Notes: generated by a model from the sequence alone, not told the origin. A DNA stretch of 64,000 bases from Aptenodytes patagonicus (GCF_965638725.1 NC_134973.1:6320491-6384490); one strand, 5' to 3'. Numbered from the stretch's first letter, positions 13,101-28,100 are shown. Made by a program: numbers and translations.

Positions 13101-16100
13101 GCTTGGGAACAGTAAGAAGTCTGTGCTAGCTGAGTACTTTCAAACATGTTTGTCTGGAGACAGTTAACGAGCAATGTGGTGTAATTAAGCTTCAGGATTA
13201 TGATGAAGATGAGCTGTGCTGCATTTGGAGCTGTCTATTTTAAGGCTGGCAATACACCACTTCATCACATTTAGTTTCTGTTTTGGAAAGTCCCTCAATG
13301 ACCAAGAAGGCAGGATTCTCTCTCTTTGGTCATTTTAGTGGCCATTTAGAGATGGTTACTACCAGAATGGAACAGACCTCCGTCCTGATATGCATAGAGT
13401 TGGTCTTGGCATGGACATGGGCTGGGTGACCTGAGGTAGCTTTCAGCCCTGTTTTCTTAGCCTGGTTTGTTTGTATCTGTATAGTATCACCCATCCGTCT
13501 GACCCAACTGATTACAGAGAATACTCTGGAAATGAGTCACAGGCAGGAGTGCTAGGTAACTGATTGTTTCCCTGTTTTGGGAACAAGGTCTTGAAATTTC
13601 ATCTCTGTACATTCACATCTAGATCATCTTCTGATGAACTCTGTGGCAAAGCCTCTTACCAGAAATATAGCGAGGACCCTAGCATAGGACAGAGAACAAT
13701 GTACTGGCCCACACTGCTGGGATTTCAGTAAATGGGCCGTAGTCTGGTAAACAAGCGATTTCTTGTTCATTTTACCCATTTACTATCTCTTTATTGCATA
13801 TAGCAATAGCAGGAAGAAAGTTTAAGAGTGTATGACATCAGTGTAGGGTGACACAAACTGTCATCTGAATGCATGACCAAGCATCAGCATGTTTAGAGAC
13901 AGCAAGGGATCAAACTGAGATAGAAATTACCTTGTTGGTAGTCCCACACTTGCCATTGTATTGCAAAGCAACCATAGATGCCATGAGTACCCAAGTAGCT
14001 TCCTTTGTTGGTCTCAGTGCAGAGACCAGTGGTTGATCTCAACACTTCATGAACCTGAATAGAGACAAATGGCTTGCTTAGTCTAGACTGAGGATTTGGT
14101 AAGGACAGACTTAGGGAAATGCTTTGATATGGTTTCTGATAGGTCCTTAGGCTGTGATCAGGCAGCTGAAGCAGGTCTGGGTTCTCTTCCAAGTCTGTCA
14201 CTGGGTAGGCCTGTGCCCACAGAGGTATTGCGTAGGCCCTCCAGATCTGATGCTAGCGATGTCAGCCCATCTAAGAATGCTGCCACTTTGTTCCTGCAGG
14301 GCCATACCTGCAGTGTAGCTTTCCTGAGGTTTTATATTTATATTGTAGGTTTTCCACATAAGTCAATAGGAATCACCATGGTCTCTATTTGCTTTTATGG
14401 CATTTCTGGCAAGTTCTCCTTTTGGGAGATCAAAATTCTCATTTATTTTTAAATTGAGTGTTGTTGGATGTATGGTAGCTAAATAGAATTTAAAATCAAA
14501 AAAGCTTATTTTTTGACAGTAAGGTTTAGCATCTTTTTCTGAAGGTAGACAGATTTTTTGGCTTTCACCCCCTTTTTTAAGGGCTAGTGTGCTCAGCGTG
14601 TAAAGCAAGAAGACTGTAAGCTGTATATTGTATTATCTAAAACACCTGTGTTGCCTTCAGAGCTGGTGAATTGCTGTCAGTGCAGTCTGGAAGTAACAAA
14701 TGTGTGAATCTTCCTTTGGGGAAGGAAGGATGGAGCTTCCCACAACAGAGAGGTAAAGTGCATCCTTGGTGAATTAGCAGAAATGTCTGATCACCCAGGC
14801 TTGCTAAGGAGCTTAAAAGGATGCCAAGTATCTATGCCCTTGCTGTCAGCTGTGATAAGCAGGAAGAATGCCTTGCCTTGTGGCTGTGTGGGCAGGGAGC
14901 CTATTTCCACACACTGTGGTTGTGGGCCCTCAGATTTGGACAGCGACCTGTGAACCTCAGCACAGCCAAGGGACTGGCATGCAAGCAAGACAGGTTTGCG
15001 CATCAACCTGGTTGGTGCACGTGACAAGCGGGGAGCACATCACACCTTGCTCACAGTGACTCATGCTGTGCAGCATATAGACAGCGCCAGCATCGTGGCC
15101 AGTTCTCTGCCCAGCACCACCTCCTAGCCAGCCTGACACATTCCTACTCCCTGCCCTTCACAGTACTTTCTGTGTCCTGCATGTGCAAAGATCCTGTTTC
15201 GTGTTCCCCAGTTTTGCTTCCTGAGGACAGGCTGGGGAACTGCACAATTAAGTCTGACTCAGTCCCAATAAAGCAGTTTGATGAGCTTCAAAGACTCAAC
15301 AGAAATGGAGACAGATCTGCCTGAGGAACAAAATAGAAACCAGCTCCTTTTGTGGCCTGTGTCCGCAGGGCTTGGAGAAATACACACAACCCATGGAAGC
15401 TGAACAGAGGCAAAATCTTTGGACCTGAAAAGCAGAGAGGGAATCAAGCCTTTATGCTTCTTCCTAAATGTAGTGTCCTCTTCAGCTGCAAGCCAGCCTA
15501 GCAGTGCAGTGTTTCACCTTCTCCCCACTCCCTGGCACACTCCTCCCTGGCTCGGTGAAATGATATTATATCTCAATAACCCATGCCTTTGATTCTTGAT
15601 TGTGCCTTCACTTTACTGAGTTCTGAAAGAGAGGTTATTAATGACACGCAGTGATCACACAACAAGTTAAAGCCTCTTGCTAAGTGAAATTTGAAAAGCC
15701 AGCTTTTCAATATTTCGCAGAAACGCTTTGTGTCTCTTTTCATTTGCAGCTAGACAGTTGCAAATTACATAAAATTGCTCCTGAAGAAGAAGGGGAAGAA
15801 GAATAGAGGGAGGAAGTGGAGGGGGAGAGGTTTAAAAAAGTAATTCTTCTGGCAAGGTACAGTTACAGTTTTATTTCTATGCAGAACAAAGAAGGGCTTG
15901 CTGGAAGGTAGGCAAGTAAGTGGCAGAAATTGGTATTGATCCAAGCTGGGTATATGGGCAGCTTAGGAGCAGTGATGGGGGCACTGAAATGTGGCTACAT
16001 CGGGGGAGAACTCATGGATACAGTGACAGCTTGGGAACACAGGGACACAGGAATGGAAAATTACAGAGAGCAGCAGCATTAGAGCAGAGAGAGACTCTGG

Positions 16101-19100
16101 GAATGCACCAGGGGTTGAGATGCTGCAGCACTAACTCAGGAAGTTGGGCACAAGGATTAATGCAGAGACCCAGCAGAGCTTGAGCAGAGGACATCCCTGT
16201 GGGCAGGCTATCTCCTGTGTTGCCAGGAGCAAGGGCTCACCATGGGCCATCTGTCAGGATCCACAGCCCGTGATGATATAAGGGAGCACAAGTGACAGGA
16301 GGGGTTTTGGTAGAGAGATCAAAGCATCTCATTCTCCCCTCCCCTCCCCTCTCTTTTGTACAAGTGCTGGTGTGAAGCCAGCCTGGACCAGTATTTCTGA
16401 AAGTTTTTTCATGTGAACACTACAGGATATTGCAGCTGGCAAAGCTGGGAGACATGCTGAGGAGTGGAGTAGAGGTCCTGAATGTTTGGTTGGGGGCTGA
16501 AGCTGGACTCTGGTTGTTAATCTTTGAAGTGGCCTCTACAGCTTGAACCTTTGGGCAAGGCAGGGTGGAGAAGTTTTTCCCATGTCCGTCCTGCAGGTTT
16601 GATAGACAATATGAGCAAATTCATGAGAGCCATGCAACATTATCAGTAGAAGGTAGCAATACAGAGAGCATGTCAAGGCTGTCTCATTGAAATGGCAGCA
16701 CCAGGACGTGAAGGTACTGGGCTAAAGCAGCCCCTGGGCAAGGAGCAACAGAAGTGCCTGTTCACTGCAGGGAGAGTTGCAAATGCTTATGCTGGTGGGG
16801 GTTTGGCTTAAGGAGCTGAGAACTGGCAGTGAGGCAAGGCAGCAGCCCTACGAAGTACATACCCTGAAGAGGCAGGAGGATAGCAAGCTGTCAAGGCAAA
16901 CATTGGCTCCTGCTGCCTATGGAATTGGAAGGATAATGAAATTAAAGATCAGCACCCGTTCCCACATGCTGCCCAAATGCACACATGCAGGCTCTGTCCT
17001 GTGCACAAGGGGCCTCTCTTTCTCCCTAAAAATTGCTGCCCTTTGCACAACCGGGCACTCGCATCTCCTTGTAGCACAGAGCTTAGAGTTTTGTCTCCCG
17101 GAGCTGCCATGTTTCCTGGTGAGCTCACCTGTGCTTGTGAACACACTCACATACACACGCACCTGCGCACCAACCCACACAGACCTTCATCTTTGCAAAG
17201 GCACCCACACTCCTGAGCATGACTCTGCATTCCCATCTCCCCAGGGTCATTTGGTATGTGTGCATGCACACAAGTGTTTGTGAATATGGATATAGAATCA
17301 CAGAATAATTTATGTTGGAAGAGACCTCTAGGGTCTCTGGTCAAACCCCACTCAGAGCAGGGCTAACTACATCAGATCACTGAGGACCTTCTCCGACTGA
17401 GTTTTGAATATCTCCAAGAGATCCCGCAATCGCTCTGGGCCTCTCTTCCAGTCTGTGAGCACCTCCAAAGTGAAACAGTTTATCTAATATCAGCCATAAC
17501 TTTTATTGTTCAGCCCAGAGAAGAGATGGCTCAGGGATTCTTATGGTGGCACTGGGACTCGGGCCCATTTTCAGTGGATTTTCCCATGGCCACGTCGTTA
17601 TTGCAGGCAGTTTTGCACCGCTCAGACCGTTAATGGTTGCCATGGGAACTGGTGCACTCAGCCTATGTGCAGCAGCTGGGGCAGAGGGTCCCTGCTGCCG
17701 TCTGCTTGGCCCCATCCGCAGCTACCAAAGCGTGTTAAATTAGCAGAGACCTCTTTCCCCAGCCTCTGTAATTAACCTGCCATGGGGGGAGAAGAGGTGG
17801 GCACATGGCTGCATTGAGGAGCTGCCAGTACCCCCAGCTGTCAGGCCCAGACCGACCTCAGCGTGTTAATCTTCCAGCACATCCATGAGAGGCCTGTGCA
17901 AGCTCTCTGCAGACCTGGCTGTGTCTTGTCAGCTCAGGCTTCCTGTGCCCCTCACTCTGCCCTTTGCCAGTTTGCTGAGGTCCTTGGAGGCTCCCACTTG
18001 TGCATGGAGAAGCACCTGAGCATGTTCATTGGACCAGGTGTCCAGTGAAGCAGGGTCAGTGGTGCATCAGTGAGCACAGGGAAAGATGGGTGTTGGATGT
18101 CTTCTCCAAACAGCCTGACAGAAAGATCAAAGCCAGGTGAGTGTGGCAGTGCTCCCAGTTTTCCCCTCTGCAGCTTTCTTGCACTTGCTCAGAGTAACTT
18201 GGTGACCTATCTCATAGCACCTTATTCCTGTTTTTTGTAGGCCTGCTAAGCACTTTCCACCTTACTTTGAGCTGGGAGTGGCTCCTGTGATTAGGGCCTC
18301 CTTGAGCAAGCTGAGAACAGCAAGACCCTGTCTCTGCTGAAGCAAGATCCTGCAGCTGATGCAGGACTGTGGGCCTGTGCACCAAGCTGTGCCTGGGTCC
18401 TCAGGCTCATGGCTTTCTGATGGCCAGAATGATCTCTTGTGGTCTTGATGAACTTGCTAGAGGAGCTTTTGGGGTTTTCAGTTCCTTCAGCCCTGTCTTG
18501 CAAGAGTGGGGAGGAGCAGGAGGAAGTTTGGGGCCAAATACTACTACTCTGCGCTGCTGAAAAGCCCCCTTGAAACCAGAAAGGTACTCGCCTGAATTTG
18601 ACCCAGGATTTTTCTTCCTGTTGCCTCTGGGGGAAACTTGTTGTCCTAGCACCTGTAGAAAAGGATTTGAGAAAGTTGGCACTTTCCTCTTCTCACCTAA
18701 AAGCTCCCTTGACCTTCAGTGGCACTAATCACAAGTGACAAGAAGAGATCAGGGCAACAGGGAGGATCATCTAATGTCCTCCTGATGCAGTGCCCTGCAG
18801 TGCACTGAAACATCAAGGAAGGAGCCCCATGAGGACAGATTGACCATGGAGTCCTGAGAGACAGCACTTAAATGTGTCCGTCAAACAGTCACATATATGA
18901 TAGGGGCTGTAATTGCTATGTTGGGCTGGCCTCCCTGCTGGTTGTCTGATGTTAATGCACAGTAATGGTGCTGTCACTTCCATAGAGATACCAGGGAGAT
19001 CCAAAGGCTTTCTCAGTCCTGGCGATAAGTTGCATGCCTTCCTCCCAGAGCAGCACTAGCTACAGTAGGGACAAGGATTAAGGGAAGCATTAAGGAAGAA

Positions 19101-22100
19101 GGAACACAGCGCAGCAGAGAATCCAAGAGGCAAAGCAGCCAGTCTATGTGTGTTGTGGCCTGCACGCTGCTCGGATGTCTGCTTGCTGATTTCCTGCATG
19201 CACTCGGCTTCGGTGAGGAATGGGGGATAACTTCCCTGCTCTGTCTGATTTGCCCTCTGTGCTGGGGGTAGGGAAAATACCTCCCAAAGAAACTTGCAAA
19301 AGGAGTTGAAGTTTATGAGTCCTCTTCTTGGTGACACAAAGCAGCTGGGTGAAGTCCTCCAACAATCTTCCATGCTCACGCAAAAAGAGATGGCCCTATG
19401 CAGGCAGGGGCTGTGTGGTTTGGACTCTGGGCTTCGCATCCTGCTTCTGCCACAGACTTCCTGCATGACCTTCATCGTCACGTGCCTTGATTCCTCCACC
19501 TGGAACACAGTACTCATAATTATCCTTGTCTCCTTCATAATGGGATTGGATGGGGTGAATTCATAAGCAGCCTTTAGAGCTGTGCTGGAATGGTGCTTGG
19601 TGCTAACGTTGCTCATGTTCCTGTGTAAGACAACTCCCCTTTCTCAGGGAAGGATGGTTCTTCTGGATAGGACCGAGATACACTGAGACGTCAGTGGAAA
19701 GATGCAAGCAGGAGACTTGAGCACTGAGACTGGCACCAATCCATCACTGCTTGCATTCCCAACCAGAAACAGAATCCAAATGAGCAAATCAGCATTTAGA
19801 TTTACGTGCTCTGCACAGCTAGAAGTGGTTGTGATCATTCAGGCAGGGCATTTTTAACTGGCCAGAAGAGGACCAGCCCACAATTTGCAAAGCCTAAGAG
19901 CCCAGGACCTAATTCTGCCAATGGCCTTGGATGCCTTTTGGTTCCTGACATCCCAGAAGAGCCAGCCTGCATTGTGTGTTTCATGCTCTCTGCCTCTCTG
20001 ACCCATTTAACACTATGAGGTTCCCCTGCATTGCACCTGAGGGATTATTTTACATCACTTACTCCTAATTAATAGAGAGGCTTGTCCTGCTGTCCCAGGG
20101 GGCTTTCTCCCTCTATCCAGCTTTTGCAGTTTGAAAGCTGAGAAAGCGAGAGCTGGGGGGGTCACTGCTCCTCCTTGAAGAACATGGCTACCAGATTCTG
20201 AGATGACAGCTCATGCTGGGCATTGGTGTAAATGTGGGGAGCTAGTTCACCTCCAGAAGGGTTTTTTTGGGGTGTGGTGAGAGAAGTGGTGCATTTTGGC
20301 CTTGGTGAAACCAATAGCAAAGCTTCCTCTGACTTTAGCAGGGCCAGAAATTTTCCTTAGATCCTTGATCCCAAGAGTGCTACAAGGGTGGGGCAGCATT
20401 TCCTTGAAAGCAGGGAGGAAGCCCAAACAGAGCATAGTTCCCTGTTTCTCTATGCTGACCAGATGCTGGGGATGGGGTGGGATGTAATCTAGACACTCAC
20501 CAGCAAGGCCTCTCACCCCTGCCTCTTCTGTAGAAACCTCTAGGCTCCTCTGGGCTGCAGTGACTCTCTTACCACAGGGTATCTCTTCACTGCTCCCTGA
20601 GGGCTATGCAGGAAATGTGGCTGCTGTGCTTTGTAGCATATAACACTCTGGTGGTCAGTATAGCTTCATGCCCCCATCAGGCTGGCCAGTGGCTTCCCGC
20701 CAGTAACCACAAAGAAAGCAAGCTAACAAAGGCTGTGTGCTTGTGAGAAGGAGAGTGGTGCGGACAGAGAAACGTCATCTGTGAGAGCTGTGAGCTGTGG
20801 AGGGTAAGCATGGCTGTGTTTGGAAAGGGAAGGTGTGCATCCAGCCAGGAGGGCAGATGTGAGGGAGAAGCTAAAGGGGGGCGGTGGGAGCTTTGCCCCC
20901 TCCCATGTGTTGCCCATCTGGTGTCCATTGCTGCATGTGGCTCCAGGAGGTTTCTTGAGTCCAGTGGGTCATCAAGCTGACAGCTCTTAGTCTGTCTTTA
21001 GCAGCGAGTAGGAAGGACCGTGAGGTGCAGGGGTGAGGGACTCAGGATGGGGGACATTTGGCCCGTGGTGGTCTGACAGCATGTGCTAAATGTTAATGTG
21101 ATATTCTTCAGAAATTAAGAATAATAACACTCAGCTGAATAATGAGGAAAATAAAGCTCAGCTAGTGAGGCAGGCACAGGCTCATAAATCATTTGCTCAA
21201 GTTCTCCATGCCACATGCATGTTTACATATGTTTGTGTTCTTGTGTTGTAAAGGCATGCATGTCTGTGCATGTGCATCTACTTGGCACTTGGAATTTAAG
21301 GCAGGCACATCCTGACTCTGTTGGATTCTGGGCCCAGCTGGGCATGTACAAATATGGCTTTCTTAGAGTCAGGTGTGTTCTCTGATTACTGTGCAGCTTG
21401 AGGTGATGACTGGAGGCCAGAAGAATTTGTACTTCCAGAGTTTGACGTGCAAGCCAGAAGTATGTCCTCTCTGCTGTCCTGTTACTCTCTTTCTCCCTCA
21501 AATGGAAGGGGTAAAGCTTGACCATCCTTTCTGTGCATTGAGTTCCTGTAGGGGACAGAGCTCTTTGAGACCTGTATACAAAGTTTAGGACCCCACAGGG
21601 ACACTTCTCAAGGCCTTGCGACCTATGTTGTTGAGTTAAAGCAACTGTGGACTCTCTTTGCATTTGTAGGCTCACACCTCTGCTTGAGAGGCCTTTGATA
21701 TTTTGTTCATCTTCAATGGCAACATGGGACTTAAGATTAAAGTGTTATTGTGCTGTTTGTGGAAGCCTCTGGGTGTCCAGTTCTCTGCAAGGAGGACCAT
21801 GCCTGCCTCTGCCTCAGCTAGGAGACCTCCCATTTGAGGAAGCAGCAGGCAGAGAATCCTGCTGCTTTTCTCCAAGCCTCAGCATCTGGGCAAACTTCTT
21901 GTATCTTGTTTTCTCCTCTTTACCCACATCTTCCAGAGCAGATGAAGACCAGCCCAGAGACCAGACCTCAGTTTGATGAGTGGCTCTCAAAGTCACTGGA
22001 GCTGGCAAGGTCTCTGGAAATGGGCAGCCCTTGACTGAGGGCTTGGTCCGACATTGGCAGAGGGTGAGTCTCCCTGTTCCCTGCCAAGGTGCTGTGTCAA

Positions 22101-25100
22101 GTAGGCAAGAGAGAAGCTGTGGCCACAGCTGTGGGATGCAGAGCAGCCCACATGCTTGATCTCACCCTAGGCAGCCCCGCTTCCTCGTCGCCACAGCCAG
22201 ACACTGCTTCCAGACTTGCACCAGTGCTAACCCACATCACTGCGCTGGCATCGGCGCTGGCCCTGCTGTGGGCATGTCACCCCCCTGTGGGTATGTGACC
22301 CTGTGGGGTGCACTCCCCCATGGTGGGCAGGTTCAGTAGGGCCAGCCATGGCTTACCATCCCAGGGGCAGGCCCTGCAGTGCACCCTCAGCTGCGTAGCA
22401 GTCCCTGGGATGGGGGGAAGGAAAGGGGTGGACAGATGGGTAGAGAGGGCCCCCCTCCCCAGCGATCATATCAAAATGTCTCTTTTGTGCAAAGCAGAGG
22501 GAATGCCCCCAAGAGCTGGTTTCCACGGCAACCACAAATGTCAGGTTCCATGTGGTGAATAACTGTTTCCATGACAACACCTCCTTTACCCTAGGTGCTG
22601 GGAGCTAGAGTGACAGCCCTGTTGGGGGAGGGGCAGGGAGATGTCCTCAGGTACTTAACCACCTCCCTCACCTCCCCCCATCCTTTCTGACTCCTTGCCC
22701 CAAGCCCTCAGCCCCAGCATCCCTGGGTGGGTCCGTGCTCACGTGGGGGTGTGATGCTCTTGGCTTCCATGACATCCCTTCCTCACTCCCTTCCCCCATA
22801 TGGATTTGCTCCTCATAGAAGCTGAGATCTGAGTCTGTCCCTCCATCTCCCTCCCCATCTGTTTAGCTTAATCCTGGTTTTGCATCCTGGGTAGAAACAA
22901 AGCTATTTCTCAGTGCTGTGGGAGCAGTGGGGAGTGAGCTGGCCAGCTGCCCCTCTTGGCTCTCCACTGAGCCCTCTCTTCCGAGCACACATCTGGGCTG
23001 CCTGCCCTCTCCCACCCAGCCTGCTGCTGAAACACCCCCAGCCTCGGCTTGCACAGGCATATTGCCTGAGGCTGTGAGCAGTGATAGGAGCCACTGCCTC
23101 TCAGTGAGAAAATCTGAGGCTTTCTGGAGCAATGTCTGACCGCATCCTTCTGAACCCCTGCCCCACATCCCACTCAGCTCATGGTCTGAGAGAGATGCCT
23201 GGTCCTTGGCAGTTCCTGGGGGGAGCAGCAGCCCAGAGGCTGGTGAGTGCCAGTGCTGCACATGCTGGGGCCATGTGGCAGCACAGTGGGATGTTAGGAG
23301 CTCTGCAAATCCATGCAGCTGATAGAGAGTGGGAAAGGGACTCTCAGCCTTTCCCTCTCCCCCAAATGCACAGCAAGTCCTGGGAGATGGAGCTGGAGTT
23401 GGCGCTGCTGCCTACCAAAGTGTAGCATGGCAGCAGCTTGGCTTTCCTCTGGGGAGCTGCCAGCCAGTCTCTGGCTCTGCAAAGCAGCCCCATATTGCTC
23501 CTTGAGGCAGGGATGGTATTGCTTGGGGCTGGTCCCAGCTTCTGCTCATCCTGCCTGAGATCTACCAGTCAGTGGAAGCAAGCTCACAGCCTTCAGCTGC
23601 CACAAGTGCTCTCCTGTGCCCAGCGGCCAGGCTTCAGCAGTGGTGTGCCATGCCACGGCAGCCTGTCACCTTCTCGTTGGCATCTCTGTCCTGTGAAATG
23701 CAAAGTTACTTCACAGGTTTCCTCCAGCTATTGTGAATGTGGGCTCTACCTCTGGTTTCTGGCCAGTCTGGTTCAGCCACCACTTGGAGACTGACAGCAG
23801 TCCACATTTTGCATGCTGGCTTCTAAACACATCTCAATTGGTGACTTTTATGGCTTGATTTCATTTTCTTGTTGCTTTCATTTTCTTCTGTTGTTGTTGC
23901 TGTTTTTCCTGAGGGTGTTTCCTAAGAGAGGGGGCAGACTATGCCTGGACCTGCAGTTTGTGTGCAGGTCTTACCTGCGATGTCCTGATTGATTTTTATT
24001 ATGAATGTCACTGATTCAAGTCACTGTCAGCCTCTGTGAATGATGCGGAGAGACATAGAGTGAGATGTGCTGTGAATGTGGAAATCTGCCTTGTATACCA
24101 TTCCTTGGAGGAGACTCTGGCTCAGTTGGATCCTGCTAGCCTAGGAAGGAGGCTACAGCTTGTCAGTTGCCTTTCTGGGCAGCGCAGGACATGCATACCT
24201 TCCAGCAGACCAAAGTTCTGCCCTGCTTTGCCAATCAGACAGTTAAAGCTGTGGGTTACTTAATGCAGCTACTCCTGGGTAGAAGTGTTCTTCTGTCTTA
24301 CCTGGAGAGTCCCCATATCACGTGAGCTAAGCTACCCCTCAGGCTTGTTGATTGTGGTTGGATTATTGCTGATGACACTAATTGGTGCAAGAGAGGTAAA
24401 CAGCTCTTCTCCACAACCCAGAGGAGTTTTGTCACTTTCAACCTGAGCATTCCCATTGTGGACAGGAGATGATGCTGGAGAGCAGCACTGCCCTTCTTCA
24501 GAGCCACTCTGGTGCACAGAGCTCTGACTGCATGAGGGCTGGGGAAGGGGAAACATAACGTGCCTGCTTGCAAGCCAAGTTCAGAGGCAGTCTTTCCTCC
24601 CTCCTGCAAGGAAAGTAAGTGGCTCAGTTAGGTAAGGTGACCATGCCTGCGCTGAGTCAGGGCAGGCATAGGAAGAACTTCCAGGCATAGTCTCACCTTA
24701 GGCCACCCTGACCACTGTTCAGTCTCCAGTCTCATGGTGATGAGCTGCTTCCTTGGAGGCCTTTCTTTGCCACTTGCTGTGTCTGAGGAGGCAGAGGTTT
24801 ATGAGTGGTGGGCATTTCCAGGAGAGCTGTTCTCTGCAGGCAAGCAGCTGAGCAGGGAAAAGCGCCAGGTTTCCTTTTGAGAAGTCTGAAATCCACGTGG
24901 TCTCTTCTCCAAGGGTTCTGGTTGCCATCACGATATCTTGGTTCCCACTCTCCTACTCTGCACAGCAGGCAGAAGGGGGCACCCTGGTGCCACTGCCATC
25001 AGCACCATGTGCCAGGCAGATGGGCCAAGCTCTAACCCTCTGCATTTCTCTTTCATTGCAGATGGCACGCCCGATTCAAGTGAAACCTGCAGACAGCGAG

Positions 25101-28100
25101 AGCCGTGGAGGTAGTTGTCATCTCTCCTTGTTTCTTCTTTGGCGACTTTGTGCTTGTGAGGGGGACCAAGCAAAGAGACAGGGTCCTGACCTGGCCTTCC
25201 TCTCCCCGCAGTCTGTATGAAGGGATGTTTGTGTGTGGCAGGGATTTGGGGGGGTAGGAGGAGAGTCTAGGGATAGGCTTTGATGGGGAGTCTTCAGCTT
25301 GGCACTGCAGGCAGCTGAGAGCACCCCAAGTCCTAAGGGTAATAATGTGGCTGCCCACTCCACTCTTTCCCAGCCCTTTGAGGGTATTATTAGCCTGACA
25401 GTGTCTGCCCCAGGAGGTTACTGAAGCAGGCGTGCACTTTGGTGTATGGCACCAGGGGTCCTGGAGGGTGTAAGCAGTTGGGAAGAGGTTTCTTCAGTCT
25501 TATACCTGATCAGCCAGATAAAAGCCAGATCCCTGCAGCAGCACTGGCTTTTTAACCTGTTCAGCTCACTGCTCCGTAGCTGACTGTCCTGTCTGCAGCT
25601 CACTCCTCTGCCTCCCCCATCACTGTTGGACTGTCTCAGCCTCTCCACTCTCAGTCCTGCAGCAGCCCCCATCACACTGTCAGGGCCCAAGTGCTGTTGC
25701 AGAAAATAGCATGTGATGGGGAAATAGTGTCTGAAGGGAGAGGATCCTGAGTTTAGGCCTGAGACGGAGGTGCTGTCAGGCTGCAGGGGACCAGCTTGGT
25801 TAGAGCAGCATATACTGAGTAGTTCAGAGCTGGAAGATTGGGAACAGGAGAATCTCTGTTAATTTAATGGGGAGGTCACAGCAATTTAGATGCCTCCTCC
25901 AAGTGGAGAAGGTTTGTAACTCCAGCCCTTTCCAAATTTATGAACTCATTTTTCTGCTTTTCCTTGTCTTACTGATACATTTCTTCTCCTCTTCTCTCCA
26001 TTCCTGCATCTGCCTCTCCATGCCTTGTGCTGCTGGTGCTGCCTCTGAAAGCAGTTTAATAGTGGGGAGGGGAGAATTTGTGTGAGACTGTTTGTCCTGT
26101 AGGGCAGCATATTCTGCATGCTGTGTTTAGATTTGGAAGGCTTTTGTTTTAAATTTTAAGGGGTCACTTCCAAGCAGTTTGTAGTGACTTTCAATTATTG
26201 CACTGGCAGGATCATGAGGTATATTTTGTAATATTTTATATGAATATGTGTATTTATGGTTGTGTGATCCTCCTTTAAAAAAAAAAAGGTTTATCTGTTT
26301 AAGTCAGATCATTTTTCCAAATAGAATCTGTGACTTTTCATTATTTACTTGAGGGATTAGATACCTGACTTTTACTGAAGTCTGGGCATTTTTATTCCCT
26401 TGGGCTATACTGAGAATCCCAGATGTGCCACCTGTAGACATGCTCCCTTTGAAAAGAACCGTGGCTTAAGCCTCCAAAGAAATTAGCATGCCTGAGACAT
26501 ATAGGACTGGATTCATCTCACCTTACTTCAGCCCCTGGGTTCAAGGTTGAGTTTAAGGTCCTTGTCCATGCTATAGACAGTAAAAAGAGACCAGTGCCTT
26601 CAGGGTGATTCACACTCTCACTCTTGACACCGATACTAGAAGTGGATGAACTGTCCTTTAGTGGTGCCTACAGTGGGGATAGAGGAAGCTGACTACTTGC
26701 TGGCACCTCATACTGCCTCTAGATACAACCATGAGGTGGTCAATCCGTCCCCCACCACATTGATTTTAAAAATTTGCACCCCAGATTTCTAATTAATTCA
26801 GAAATTGTGTAATTGTATCTGAGGTTATTCCTTATGAGTCTTTAAAAAAAAAAAGCATAGGAGACTAGGAAAGCCTTTGCCAGTCATACCAATAACATCA
26901 CAAACCCATTACATGTACACGTTGGCAGATCCCATGCACTCTCAGGCTGTAAGACATGGCTGCATAGGAACCCTCACAGCCAACAGAGAGACACAGGCAG
27001 ATGTACCTATAGACAGATGCCCCATGTGTGCACTGCTTTGCAAATACATGTGCCCACTTGACATACACATTCATAGGCAAATGCACACATTTACCTTCAC
27101 CAGTACCACCCATGCACAGCTGACTACCCTGCATTAAGCCCTCACACAACAACAGTAAAAACAGCCCAAACAGACAATTCAGGCTGTGAACAGACTGACC
27201 TCTGCAGCTTTGTTTTCTTAACAGTTTGTGTCTCTTTGATGAGTGCAACTCTGGAATCTCTGGTGTCTAATACTAGGCTGAGGTCATTTCTGCAGCCTTT
27301 CTTTTGCTGGTGGGGCACTACTAGGGACTCTCTTCTATACACAGCCACCTAGTATCACAAAATGTATTGGGACTTAACATCTCTGATGCCTCAGCTCCTC
27401 TGTCAAATTGAGCTGAAATAGGCCAACAAGTTCAAAAACAGGATGTTGATTTGGAGGCAAGCTTTTGGCTTGTCCAGAGGCACTGGACTCTGAAATCTCT
27501 AAGCTTATGAAAGGTGCCACAATCTCTAATGACTGCAAACATCAGGGCATCAGCTCTGCTTCCCATGGAGAAGGTCATAGAGAAAAGCAGCCTTTGGAGT
27601 CTGAACACCTGCCTCCCTCCAGCCCATGTTCCTAGCTTCCTTCTAGCTTCATTGCAGAGCTCAGAAACAAGTAGCTCCCACAGGATCCACGACGAACTGG
27701 AGTTTTTCCTGAGGCAGAAGCAGCATCAAGACAGCACCCTATATTTGTCTGAATCAGGTTGCTCTTTCCAAAGGTTTCTGTTGTGATGCTCCGCTTGTCA
27801 GAGAAGTGGATGAGCAAGTTTGCAGATATGGGAAGAGCCATTCCCTATAGCAATAGCCCCACACTAGCAGGAGGTAAAAGAAAGATTTGGGGCAAGGCAG
27901 AACTGCTTGGACTAGGAATTTATCAAGGGAACAGCTGCATGCATCAGTGAGGCTCTGCTCTGCATTATCCTTGAAGGGAACCTCTTTTATCCTCTCCAGG
28001 TACTGACATCTCTCAAATTAAGCACCCTGAATTAAGTACATGAAGTTAGAGCACCAGAATTTGTCTCCTGGTCTAAGAGATGCTAATTTTTGTGCCAAAG

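Larger units (their letters stand above)
11464..25061 (+). other. CELF5: CELF5 intron 2 (13.6 kb)
   Basis: The longest intron. It contains a CR1 fragment at 17.29-17.49 kb, a purine-only tract near 15783-15838, X-box palindromes at 17636-17649, 22519-22532 and 22565-22578, and islands that look like conserved non-coding DNA (15.56-15.78, 17.49-17.79 and 21.08-21.19 kb). No coding exon was found. Nothing noteworthy was seen elsewhere in it. Confidence 0.8.

Noticed and set aside
14937-14966. RE1/NRSE-like halves (GGACAGCGAC then CTCAGCAC)
   Set aside because: The half-sites occur in the wrong order and spacing for a canonical REST site, so binding is not supported.
11464-25061. Several 60-190 codon ORFs in CELF5 intron 2 (for example 19056-19616 minus)
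   Set aside because: None has a recognisable domain or paired splice sites, and their composition is no different from other frames of the same DNA.
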